Positions 1 through 5,674 of a DNA stretch of 8,141 nucleotides are shown here, piece by piece. The position numbers and the translations under genes were made by a program. The DNA is from Alphaproteobacteria bacterium (GTDB taxonomy: Bacteria > Pseudomonadota > Alphaproteobacteria > Micavibrionales > CSBR16-224). Below the pieces are notes generated by a model that ran no database searches, was not told where the DNA came from, and saw only the letters and a program-made list of their open reading frames with translations. How positions within the stretch are numbered: the stretch's first letter is position 1; the number at the start of each line of letters is the position of its first letter. The stretch covers positions 1 through 8,141 of the forward strand of contig SBHI01000220.1 of assembly GCA_006226225.1 (NCBI GenBank), given 5' to 3'.

Positions 1-150
1 AATGGGCAGGAAATTGCGTTCGTTTTTGTACATTTTTTCCTGCGCCGCCTTGATAACGGCACGATCCAACCCGCCCGATCCGACTTTTTCCTTCAGCATA
101 TTCGGCGGATGAATAATCTCGATCCTGTCCAGATTAAGCGATTGCGTCAT
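1..150 (-). CDS. Unrecognised protein, N-terminal 50 codons only (runs off left edge)
   Basis: An open frame on the minus strand starts at the ATG at 150-148 and stays open to the window edge, so only the first 50 residues are visible. The protein begins MTQSLNLDRIEIIHPPNM and continues with a basic, Lys/Gly-rich stretch (LKEKVGSGGLD) and then a probable amphipathic helix rich in Ala, Lys and Glu. There is no signal peptide or membrane segment in this part. It lies 57 bp downstream of the response-regulator gene on the same strand, so the two are probably co-transcribed and may share a signalling role. That is inference from position. The Shine-Dalgarno sequence is weak (A-rich, with only AAAGA-type matches), which leaves the start somewhat uncertain. 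I do not recognise the family. Confidence 0.6.
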   Translation of the reverse strand, partial: MTQSLNLDRIEIIHPPNMLKEKVGSGGLDRAVIKAAQEKMYKNERNFLPI

Positions 151-207
151 GTTTTTATCTTTGTCTTTGTTTGTCAATGTTCCGTCCAATCATCTGCGAT
201 TAATAGT

Positions 208-747
208 CTAGATGTTTTCTTTCGACGGTTCAAAGGCAATTTCAGCAGAGCGGCGGTCATGTTCCGGCGGATTTTTCTCCTGCCGTCGGCGGTCGGGGCC
301 GAAAAAGCCGGGGGCACGGACAAAACGCCGTGGATGTTCGATCATATGCTCCATTTTCCGGTACAGCGTTTCCGCCGTAAAGGGTTTGGCGATAAACTCG
401 GTCGCACCGTAATCACGGGCCAGATTAATGTTCCGCTTGATGCTGTAACCCGTCATCATAATGGCGGGAACGAATTTGTTCGGGCTTTTATCGTCATGGC
501 GGATGGCATGCATCAGTTTCAGCCCGTCTGCGATGGCGCCATGGTCTTCCAGACTGTCATTTTCAAGCCAGTCGATGATCACCAGATCGGGATTATAGTT
601 ACAGAATTTACGCCAGCCGCTACGCAGATCATTTGCGGAAATCGTGCTGTTAATGCCGAATGTTTGCAGGACGGCACGGGTAATCTCGAACATCTCTTGC
701 GTGTCCTCGACGATCAGAACCGTTATTTTGTTGAATTTATATGCCAT
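208..747 (-). CDS. Single-domain CheY-like response regulator with basic C-terminal tail
   Basis: This 179-aa protein is a two-component receiver domain. A histidine kinase or phosphotransfer protein would phosphorylate it in the cytoplasm. Visible receiver features in order are the acidic pair E14-D15 after strand 1 (TVLIVED), phospho-acceptor D59 in DLVIIDW, switch residue T99 in AIMMTGY, and the conserved K121-P122 in FIAKPF. All catalytic residues are present. The receiver ends near residue 137. The remaining ~40 residues are basic and probably disordered, with FFGPDRRRQ near 148-156. From memory, such tails are common on alphaproteobacterial single-domain regulators. There is no DNA-binding or enzymatic output domain, so output is probably by protein-protein contact. 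No cognate kinase is visible. The partial gene at 1-150 follows on the same strand. The ATG at 747 has no strong Shine-Dalgarno sequence. Confidence 0.9.
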   Translation of the reverse strand: MAYKFNKITVLIVEDTQEMFEITRAVLQTFGINSTISANDLRSGWRKFCNYNPDLVIIDWLENDSLEDHGAIADGLKLMHAIRHDDKSPNKFVPAIMMTGYSIKRNINLARDYGATEFIAKPFTAETLYRKMEHMIEHPRRFVRAPGFFGPDRRRQEKNPPEHDRRSAEIAFEPSKENI

Positions 748-767
748 TTGCTGTCGTTGCGGCCTCT

Positions 768-783
768 GAAAACAGCTGTTTTC
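768..783. promoter_or_regulatory. Perfect 16-bp palindrome upstream of the response regulator
   Basis: GAAAACAG followed directly by CTGTTTTC gives a perfect 8+8 palindrome with no spacer. It ends 21 bp upstream of the response-regulator start codon and lies downstream of the best -10 candidate for that gene. The symmetry and position suggest a binding site for a dimeric regulator acting as a roadblock or repressor. In RNA it would have no proper loop, so a DNA site is more likely than a hairpin. Which protein binds is unknown. Confidence 0.4.
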
Positions 784-839
784 TGCGGTAAAATATGTTT
801 GTTAGCGCGATATGCGGAATGAAAACATTCAATCGTATT

Positions 840-845
840 ATTATA
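840..845 (-). promoter_or_regulatory. Candidate -10 element for the response-regulator gene
   Basis: The minus strand reads a perfect TATAAT here, in the AT-rich part of the intergenic region. No good -35 hexamer is found 16-18 bp upstream (AGCTTC-like only). Transcription would start near 833 and leave an ~85-nt leader that contains the palindrome at 768-783. AT-richness makes a chance match possible. Confidence 0.3.
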
Positions 846-954
846 TTTTAACATGGATTTGTGAAGCTGTGCATTTTTTTTAAAAATATCTTTCTTTTCA
901 GAATATTAGACTTCGCCCATTTCTGCGAAAAAACGCGGTTTTTTGCACTTTTTC

Positions 955-984
955 CTGCCATTGCGCTGTGGTTTTTGCTAGACT
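955..984 (+). promoter_or_regulatory. Candidate extended -10 promoter for gyrB
   Basis: TAGACT at 979-984 is preceded by TG at 976-977 with one base between, which forms an extended -10 element (TGCTAGACT). The -35 candidate CTGCCA at 955-960 is weak with an 18-bp spacer, as is usual for extended -10 promoters. Transcription would begin near 991 and give a leader of about 35 nt carrying the gyrB ribosome binding site. A GANTC motif (GATTC, 1003-1007) lies in that leader. GANTC is the CcrM methylation site in many alphaproteobacteria, but one copy proves nothing. Confidence 0.35.
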
Positions 985-1026
985 GAGAGCCGGATTTAAA
1001 CAGATTCTCTATTCATTGGAAGGTTC

Positions 1027-3471
1027 ATGTCAGAACAGACGCAAGCTGCCGCTGCAGGCACAGGAAATAACGCTGAATACGGCGCAGATTCAATTAAGGT
1101 TTTGAAAGGCTTAGACGCTGTTCGCAAGCGTCCGGGCATGTATATCGGTGATACCGATGACGGTACCGGCCTGCACCATATGATTTATGAGGCCGTTGAT
1201 AACGCGATTGATGAGGCACTGGCCGGTCATTGTGACCGTGTTGATGTTGTTTTGAACGCCGACGGTTCCGCCACGATCCGTGATAACGGGCGCGGTATTC
1301 CAGTTGCCATGCACGAGGAAGGCGTCTCCGCCGCACAGGTCATTATGACGCAGCTGCATGCGGGGGGTAAATTCGACCAGAACTCCTACAAGGTTTCCGG
1401 CGGTCTGCACGGTGTCGGTGTCTCCGTGGTCAACGCCCTGTCCGAAAGGCTGGATCTGCGGATTTGGCGTGACGGCAAAGAATGGTTTCTGCGTTTCCGT
1501 CACGGTGAACCCGAAGCGCCATTGAAAGATGTCGGCCCCGCAGGTGACAAGCGCGGAAGTGAAGTCACCTTCCTTCCGTCACCGGAAACTTTTACGATGA
1601 CGGAATTCAACTTCAAAACGCTGGAAAAACGCCTGCGTGAGCTGGCTTTCCTGAATTCCGGCGTACGCCTTGTGCTGACGGATGCCCGCGACGACGAGCC
1701 GAAGGTCGAGGAATTGTATTATGAGGGCGGCCTTGCGGCTTTTGCCCAGTATATGGATCGTTCCAAAAACGTATTGCATTCAGGGCCGATTGCCTTTTCG
1801 CAGGAAATGGAAGAGGAAGGCATTACGGTTGAAGTGGCGCTGGAATGGACGGATGCCTATCACGAAAATGTGCTGTGTTTTACCAACACCATCCCGCAGC
1901 GTGACGGCGGAACGCATTTGGCCGGTTTTCGTGCTGCGCTGACGCGCTCCGTGAACAATTATGCGCAGGATAAGGGGCTGCTCAAAAAAGAGAAAGTCCA
2001 GCTTTCAGGCGATGATATGCGTGAGGGATTGACCTGTGTGTTGTCGGTGAAAGTGCCGGATCCGAAATTCTCCAGCCAGACGAAAGATAAGCTGGTCTCC
2101 AGCGAGGTACGCCCCGTTGTCGAAGCTGTTGTTGGCGAACATCTGAAAAACTGGTTTGAAGAAAATCCGCAGGATGCCAAAAAGATTATCGGTAAGGCGG
2201 TCGAGGCTGCAACGGCACGGGAAGCCGCCCGTAAAGCGCGTGATTTGACACGCCGCAAAGGGGCGCTGGATATTTCCTCACTGCCCGGTAAGCTCGCCGA
2301 TTGTCAGGAGCGCGACCCTGCGCTGGCCGAATTGTTTATTGTCGAGGGTGACAGTGCCGGCGGTTCTGCCAAACAGGCGCGCCACCGCAAAAATCAGGCG
2401 GTATTGCCGCTGAAAGGTAAAATTCTCAATGTCGAACGGGCACGTTTTGACAAAATGCTCTCTAGTCAGGAAATCGGTACGCTGATTACCGCGCTGGGTA
2501 CGGGTATCGGACCGGATGAGTTTAATCTGGAGAAGCTGCGTTATCACAAAGTCATCATCATGACCGATGCCGATGTCGATGGCGCGCATATTCGGACATT
2601 GCTGTTGACCTTCTTTTTCCGCCAAATGCCGGAACTGATCAAAAAAGGCTATCTGTATATTGCCCAGCCGCCGCTTTACAAAGTCAAACGCGGCAAGAAA
2701 TCCGAGCAATATCTGAAAGATGACCGCGAATTGGAACAATTTCTGATTGGCAGCGTTATCGACGGCTTGCGTTTCAAGGCGCATGACGGTTCGGTCGCAA
2801 CGGGCGCTGATCTGGTCAATATTATCGAGAATGCGCGCAAGGCGACGCAGTTTATCGAGGCAATTTCCCGCCGTACGGGCGGTGACCGTTGCGTGGTGGA
2901 ACAGGCGGCGCTGGCTGGCGCACTTGATCCGGAAAAACGCAGCCAGAAAACCGCTGACGAGGCCGCCGCGCGCATTAACAATGTTTACGGCAAGTTCGAA
3001 CAGGGCTGGACCGGCACATTGCAGGAGGGCGGCAGCATGGTCTTCAGCCGCAATATGCAGGGCGTAGAAACGCGCGTGACCCTGACACCGGAAATTCTTG
3101 AAGGCGGGCCGGCACAGAAATTCGTGCATATCAGCGGTAAAATGGCCGAATATTTCGGCGGAAAAGGCGAAATCTTTTTCGGCGATGATGAAGCCATCCG
3201 TATCGACGGCCCTTGCGGGTTGTATGACACCGTAACGCGCGAAGGACGTAAAGGTTTGTCGATCCAGCGTTACAAAGGTCTTGGTGAAATGAATCCCGAT
3301 CAGCTGTGGGAAACGACGCTTGATCCGGAGATCCGTTCATTGCTGCAGGTCAAGATCGACCATGAAGAGGAAGCGGAAAGCATCTTCTCCACATTGATGG
3401 GCGATATTGTTGAACCGCGCCGTGAATTCATTCAGGAAAATGCCTTGTCTGTTTCCAATCTTGATATATAA
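1027..3471 (+). CDS. gyrB: DNA gyrase subunit B
   Basis: GyrB is the ATPase subunit of DNA gyrase. With GyrA it introduces negative supercoils during replication and transcription. The 814-aa length matches proteobacterial GyrB, including the ~170-residue insert in the C-terminal half (about 560-735). The GHKL ATPase domain shows E55 (catalytic base) and N59 in YEAVDNA, D86 in RDNGRG, and the lid SGGLHGVGVS at 124-133. The transducer domain carries QTKDKL with ATP-contacting K353. The TOPRIM domain has E440 in VEGDSAGG and the metal-binding D514, D516 and D518 in TDADVDGAH. The tail motif QRYKGLGEMNP is at 747-757. Residues linked to drug resistance are wild type: R148 (E. coli R136, coumarins), D442 and K463 (E. 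coli D426 and K447, quinolones). GGAAGG at 1018-1023 supports the ATG at 1027. The gene is not preceded by recF but by a divergent response regulator. It is probably transcribed with the small gene at 3516. Confidence 0.98.
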   Translation: MSEQTQAAAAGTGNNAEYGADSIKVLKGLDAVRKRPGMYIGDTDDGTGLHHMIYEAVDNAIDEALAGHCDRVDVVLNADGSATIRDNGRGIPVAMHEEGVSAAQVIMTQLHAGGKFDQNSYKVSGGLHGVGVSVVNALSERLDLRIWRDGKEWFLRFRHGEPEAPLKDVGPAGDKRGSEVTFLPSPETFTMTEFNFKTLEKRLRELAFLNSGVRLVLTDARDDEPKVEELYYEGGLAAFAQYMDRSKNVLHSGPIAFSQEMEEEGITVEVALEWTDAYHENVLCFTNTIPQRDGGTHLAGFRAALTRSVNNYAQDKGLLKKEKVQLSGDDMREGLTCVLSVKVPDPKFSSQTKDKLVSSEVRPVVEAVVGEHLKNWFEENPQDAKKIIGKAVEAATAREAARKARDLTRRKGALDISSLPGKLADCQERDPALAELFIVEGDSAGGSAKQARHRKNQAVLPLKGKILNVERARFDKMLSSQEIGTLITALGTGIGPDEFNLEKLRYHKVIIMTDADVDGAHIRTLLLTFFFRQMPELIKKGYLYIAQPPLYKVKRGKKSEQYLKDDRELEQFLIGSVIDGLRFKAHDGSVATGADLVNIIENARKATQFIEAISRRTGGDRCVVEQAALAGALDPEKRSQKTADEAAARINNVYGKFEQGWTGTLQEGGSMVFSRNMQGVETRVTLTPEILEGGPAQKFVHISGKMAEYFGGKGEIFFGDDEAIRIDGPCGLYDTVTREGRKGLSIQRYKGLGEMNPDQLWETTLDPEIRSLLQVKIDHEEEAESIFSTLMGDIVEPRREFIQENALSVSNLDI

Positions 3472-3515
3472 TCTGCGGCGAGTTTGTTGCTTTGCATTTT
3501 TTTAGGAGACAAAAA

Positions 3516-3710
3516 ATGAAACTGAATGAAGTGACCCCCGATGCTTACATTTGCGGCAGCTGCGGCTGCGGTTGTCCTGCGGTTTTTGAAACCGACCGTG
3601 ATACCTATGTCATTATCGGCAAAAAACCGGCGGCGGATGAAACATTCGCGCATGGCACGCATGAGGCGGTCGTGATCGTTGATCAGGCAATGATTAAAAA
3701 CATCGCTTAA
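3516..3710 (+). CDS. Cysteine-rich small protein of unknown function
   Basis: This 64-aa protein begins MKLNEVTPDAY and carries a tight cluster CGSCGCGCP (C13, C16, C18, C20). A well-formed beta-rich segment follows (AVFETDRDTYVIIGKK) and then a region ending in VVIVDQAMIKNIA. There is no signal peptide or membrane segment. I chose the ATG at 3516 because AGGAGA (3504-3509) sits 6 nt upstream; an in-frame ATG at 3492 lacks such a site and would add eight basic residues. The cluster could bind zinc, iron or copper, or form disulfides. Its short arrangement resembles actinobacterial-type small proteins with C..G.CP.V..TDR.TYVVQG patterns that I recall only loosely, so no family is assigned. It follows gyrB after 44 bp with no terminator between, and a strong terminator follows it, so it is probably the last gene of the gyrB transcript. 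Confidence 0.8.
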   Translation: MKLNEVTPDAYICGSCGCGCPAVFETDRDTYVIIGKKPAADETFAHGTHEAVVIVDQAMIKNIA

Positions 3711-3732
3711 GACCTGCGATCAAGTATAAAAA

Positions 3733-3775
3733 GAAAACCCCGTACGGCTTGGCCTGCGGGGTTTCTTTTTTTTTT
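3733..3775. terminator. Bidirectional intrinsic terminator between convergent units
   Basis: CCCCG (3738-3742) pairs with CGGGG (3757-3761), and the stem extends by A-T pairs (AAA with TTT at 3762-3764) around a 14-nt loop. A run of ten T follows at 3766-3775 on the plus strand. On the minus strand the same hairpin is followed by a T-rich stretch from the A-rich left side, so it should stop transcription from both directions. The stop codon of the minus-strand gene (3774-3776) lies at the edge of the T-run, so hairpin and coding sequence nearly touch. Confidence 0.88.
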
Positions 3776-4067
3776 AAATACCGATACGTATCAGGGGGAC
3801 TTTGAACAGGCTGACGGGGTCATCGCTGCCGCTGGCCTCGTCGTAATGGGCGACATAGATGGTTGCGGCGCTAAGAATATGGGGAATAAAATCTTTGGGG
3901 ATTTCGCGATCCAGCAACATGCCTTCGCCATAAGCATCATTGGCAAAGAACATGATCATCAGATGTGTATCCGTGTAAAATTCCACGCGCACAACATCAC
4001 CCGGAAAGGGTTCGTCGCTGATGATTAACAGTTCTTCCTCGCTGGTCAGGGCGAGATCCATCCCCAT
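3774..4067 (-). CDS. Acidic 97-aa protein of unknown function
   Basis: The protein starts MGMDLALTSEEELLIISDEPFPGD and is acidic, with alternating hydrophobic stretches (VVRVEFY, HLMIMFFA, TIYVAHY, KVPLIRIGI) that suggest a compact beta-rich soluble domain. I see no signal peptide, cysteine cluster or catalytic motif, and I do not recognise it. The frame is open further upstream to a TTG at 4118, but I prefer the ATG at 4067. GAGG lies 5 nt upstream of that ATG, while the TTG has no Shine-Dalgarno sequence and lies inside a perfect inverted repeat. A second ATG two codons downstream (4061) is a minor alternative. The gene probably has its own promoter (TATTAT at 4092-4097) and ends in the shared terminator. 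The 50-aa ORF at 4181-4333 is upstream on the same strand. Confidence 0.72.
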   Translation of the reverse strand: MGMDLALTSEEELLIISDEPFPGDVVRVEFYTDTHLMIMFFANDAYGEGMLLDREIPKDFIPHILSAATIYVAHYDEASGSDDPVSLFKVPLIRIGI

Positions 4068-4091
4068 GGCCGCCTCATATGGTCTAGGCAA

Positions 4092-4097
4092 ATAATA
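4092..4097 (-). promoter_or_regulatory. Candidate -10 element for the 97-aa gene
   Basis: The minus strand reads TATTAT, a 5-of-6 match to the -10 consensus. The best -35 candidate is TTGCTA at only 15 bp, inside the adjacent inverted repeat. Transcription would start near 4085 and leave a short leader that still contains the GAGG ribosome binding site. This fits the ATG start at 4067 and would exclude the upstream TTG. Confidence 0.35.
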
Positions 4098-4100
4098 TTT

Positions 4101-4125
4101 GCTGACCTTGACTAGCAAGGTCAGC
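4101..4125. repeat. Perfect 10-bp inverted repeat, probable operator or leader hairpin
   Basis: GCTGACCTTG (4101-4110) and CAAGGTCAGC (4116-4125) are exact reverse complements separated by 5 nt. No T-run follows on either strand, so it is not an intrinsic terminator. On the minus strand it lies just upstream of the TATTAT candidate -10 element, where a bound dimeric regulator would cover the -35 and spacer region. If transcription comes from the 50-aa ORF instead, it would form a stable hairpin in the mRNA. Confidence 0.6.
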
Positions 4126-4142
4126 CGTTCAAGACAGTATAA

Positions 4143-4155
4143 CTGAAAATTTCAG
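4143..4155. repeat. Short palindrome CTGAAA-A-TTTCAG
   Basis: Two perfect 6-bp arms flank one central base, in the 113-bp gap between the 50-aa ORF and the 97-aa gene. It is AT-rich and not followed by a T-run, so it is unlikely to be a terminator. With the repeat at 4101-4125 it makes two symmetric elements in one short leader. Confidence 0.3.
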
Positions 4156-4180
4156 ACGGGGCTACAGAGCGCCGCAAAGA

Positions 4181-4333
4181 TTAACGTTTGAATGCGCTTT
4201 GCTGTGCCAAAAACGGATGCGGGTTGCTGTTGGCCTTTTCAACTTTGAAACCGTCGACATTCGCACCGCTGCCGCTGATGGTTGCAACTGCGTGTAATTT
4301 GGGTTTGCCGAAGCCTTGTGCCGTTTGTTTCAT
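4181..4333 (-). CDS. Small basic 50-aa protein, hypothetical
   Basis: The ORF encodes MKQTAQGFGKPKLHAVATIS, then a Gly/Ser-rich SGSGANVDGFKVEK and a tail ending FLAQQSAFKR. It is basic, lacks cysteine, and has no signal peptide or membrane segment. I chose the ATG at 4333 because GGAAGGG (4344-4350) lies upstream, although its 10-nt spacing is long. The frame stays open to a GTG at 4375 without a ribosome binding site. The gene is short and unrecognised, so chance is possible. In favour are the ribosome binding site, the AT-rich (promoter-like) upstream region, and the lack of any competing ORF on the other strand that looks like protein. It lies 113 bp upstream of the 97-aa gene on the same strand. 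Confidence 0.5.
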   Translation of the reverse strand: MKQTAQGFGKPKLHAVATISGSGANVDGFKVEKANSNPHPFLAQQSAFKR

Positions 4334-4586
4334 AGTTAAAATACCCTTCCGCTTTGCGCGTGTTAAGAGAATCACTTTGTATTCTTACTGGATATATACA
4401 TAATGGCATATTTTGTAATATTTGTCCAGTATAAAAAGGAAACACGTTATTTTCTTTCAATTTCATATTATTATGACAATTAATACGGGAAAATACAAGT
4501 AAAAAATGCTGTTTTTGCCGTATAAAGCTTCTCATACAATTATTTTTTCTACCAGACGGCAGTCTATTGCTGCGAAGGAGAGCCCC
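4334..4586. other. AT-rich divergent intergenic region
   Basis: These 253 bp separate the minus-strand 50-aa ORF from the plus-strand secreted-protein gene and are clearly more AT-rich than the genes. No coding potential or RNA gene is apparent. TACTGGA (4386-4392) and TCCAGTA (4425-4431) form a 7-bp inverted repeat with a 32-bp spacer, in the likely promoter zone of the 50-aa ORF. For the plus strand, TACAAT at 4535-4540 is a 5-of-6 match to a -10 element with a poor -35, about 46 bp before the GTG start. Confidence 0.4.
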
Positions 4587-4910
4587 GTGATAAGAAAAAT
4601 TGTGACATTATCTGCTTTTATTGCACTTTTTGCGGCATTTTATCCGCAACAGGCGCAAGCGCAGCAATCCTGCTATGCGCTGCTGCCTGAAGAGGTGCGG
4701 ACGGTTGATATGGACGGTGACAAGCTGCATCTGTCGCTGGATGGCAATGCCTTTGCGGCTTTCCTGTCTTATACGGCGGTGCATCAGCAGCAATGTGTGA
4801 CGATCGGCGGCAATGTTTTTTCCGTTAATGCGGTGAAAGATCGCGGATTGTCGCTGTTGCCGCAGACTGAATCGGAAGATATCCGCCACTTCCTTGGCAC
4901 CGCTTTTTAA
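4587..4910 (+). CDS. Secreted 107-aa protein of unknown function
   Basis: Residues 1-25 form a clear Sec signal peptide: a basic start (MIRKI), a hydrophobic core (VTLSAFIALFAAF) and a signal-peptidase I site AQA before QQ. The mature protein of ~82 residues has two cysteines (C29, C70) that could form a disulfide in the periplasm, and segments DGDKLHLSLDG and CVTIGGNVFSVNAV that look like beta strands. I do not recognise the family. The GTG at 4587 is the best start: GAAGGAG (4574-4580) is 6 nt upstream and the signal peptide begins directly there. An in-frame ATG at 4506 would put 27 non-conserved-looking residues in front of the signal peptide. The DUF167 gene follows after 14 bp, so the two are probably co-transcribed. 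Confidence 0.82.
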   Translation: MIRKIVTLSAFIALFAAFYPQQAQAQQSCYALLPEEVRTVDMDGDKLHLSLDGNAFAAFLSYTAVHQQQCVTIGGNVFSVNAVKDRGLSLLPQTESEDIRHFLGTAF

Positions 4911-4924
4911 AAAAGAGCCCTGTC

Positions 4925-5245
4925 ATGTCCTCCTTATTTGAAAGCTGCGATGGCGGTGTACGTGTTACGCTGCGCGTCACGCCGAAAGCCGGACGCAACC
5001 AAATTCAATCCGTGATGCGGGATGCGGAGGGTAATTTATTGCTGAAAGTCGCTGTGACGGACGTACCGGAAGACGGCAAAGCCAATAAGGCTGTGATTAA
5101 ACTTCTTTCCAAAAGTTTTGGTATCGTCAAATCCGATATTGCCATTCTATCGGGGGAAACATCGCGGGTAAAAAAGCTGTTTATGCGGCTTGATGCGGCG
5201 GCGGCACAGGCGTTAATCGCCGAACTCGGTCTCGAGACTCTCTAG
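4925..5245 (+). CDS. DUF167 / YggU (UPF0235) family protein
   Basis: This 106-aa protein has the family's typical length and hallmark segments: RVTPKAGRN at 17-25, LLLKVAVTDVPEDGKANKAVIKLLSK at 38-63 (with the VPEDGKANKA core), and ILSGETSRVKKL at 74-85. Members are small soluble proteins of unsettled molecular function, often near proline-biosynthesis or yggT genes. No such neighbours are visible here. The ATG at 4925 follows the secreted-protein gene by 14 bp with only a weak GAG as ribosome binding site, suggesting translational coupling. Its last 33 bp overlap the 3' end of the convergent membrane-protein gene, and no terminator is seen at this junction. Confidence 0.93.
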   Translation: MSSLFESCDGGVRVTLRVTPKAGRNQIQSVMRDAEGNLLLKVAVTDVPEDGKANKAVIKLLSKSFGIVKSDIAILSGETSRVKKLFMRLDAAAAQALIAELGLETL

Positions 5246-5659
5246 AATTTTCTCCAGATAAACCTGCGGTTCACCGCGTTTGCGGCGGCTGTCGTAAAGG
5301 ATCAATGCCAGAATAGCCGGGAAAAACAGCGATATGCCTGCCATACTGATGAAGAGCGCAATAATCAGGGCGATCCCGTAGAGAATTTTTGAAATTTCCG
5401 CTGTCGTGACTTTTCCGTCCACCAGAATACGGGCGGCTTTTGCGCTGGATTTGATACGGATATTGAGAGACACATGATAGGGCGGAGACCCTAAAATCAG
5501 GCATTTATGTCCTGCTGTGACCGTAAATTCCTCCTCGCCGCCTGAAACGCTTTCAACATGAAAGGCGCTGCGCAGCCGGTCTGCCAAGGCAACTTTCAGT
5601 GCTGCGGCGCTGAGTTTCTTGGTGGTTTTGATTTTACGGCTGGTTTCAAGATAGGTCAT
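5213..5659 (-). CDS. Small membrane protein of unknown function
   Basis: The 148-aa protein has a basic N-terminal soluble part (about 1-90) with a Lys-rich helix followed by beta-like segments (EEEFTVTAG, HVSLNIRIK, ARILVDGKVTTAEI). A hydrophobic stretch spans 93-122 (ILYGIALIIALFISMAGISLFF and onward), enough for one long or two short membrane helices in a hairpin. A basic DSRRKRG then anchors the cytoplasmic side, and the protein ends in an acidic amphipathic tail (VYLEKILESLETEFGD). No enzymatic motif is visible and I do not recognise the family. The ATG at 5659 lies 15 bp downstream of the IalB-family gene, with no clear ribosome binding site, so it is probably translated from that transcript. 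Its 3' end overlaps the convergent DUF167 gene by 33 bp. Confidence 0.78.
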   Translation of the reverse strand: MTYLETSRKIKTTKKLSAAALKVALADRLRSAFHVESVSGGEEEFTVTAGHKCLILGSPPYHVSLNIRIKSSAKAARILVDGKVTTAEISKILYGIALIIALFISMAGISLFFPAILALILYDSRRKRGEPQVYLEKILESLETEFGD

Positions 5660-5674
5660 AAAGCTTGGCCGTGC

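Noticed and set aside
109..822. 237-aa plus-strand ORF
   Set aside because: It runs antisense over the response regulator, which has all receiver catalytic residues. The translation has no domain character.
2278..3129. 283-aa minus-strand ORF inside gyrB
   Set aside because: It is an antisense shadow of a complete, well-conserved gyrB. Its composition is that of a complementary frame.
4068..4118. Longer N-terminus for the 97-aa protein from TTG 4118
   Set aside because: It has no ribosome binding site, and the TTG lies in a perfect inverted repeat. The ATG at 4067 has GAGG at good spacing.
4506..4586. Longer N-terminus for the secreted protein from ATG 4506
   Set aside because: It would bury the signal peptide behind 27 residues. 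The GTG at 4587 has GAAGGAG 6 nt upstream.
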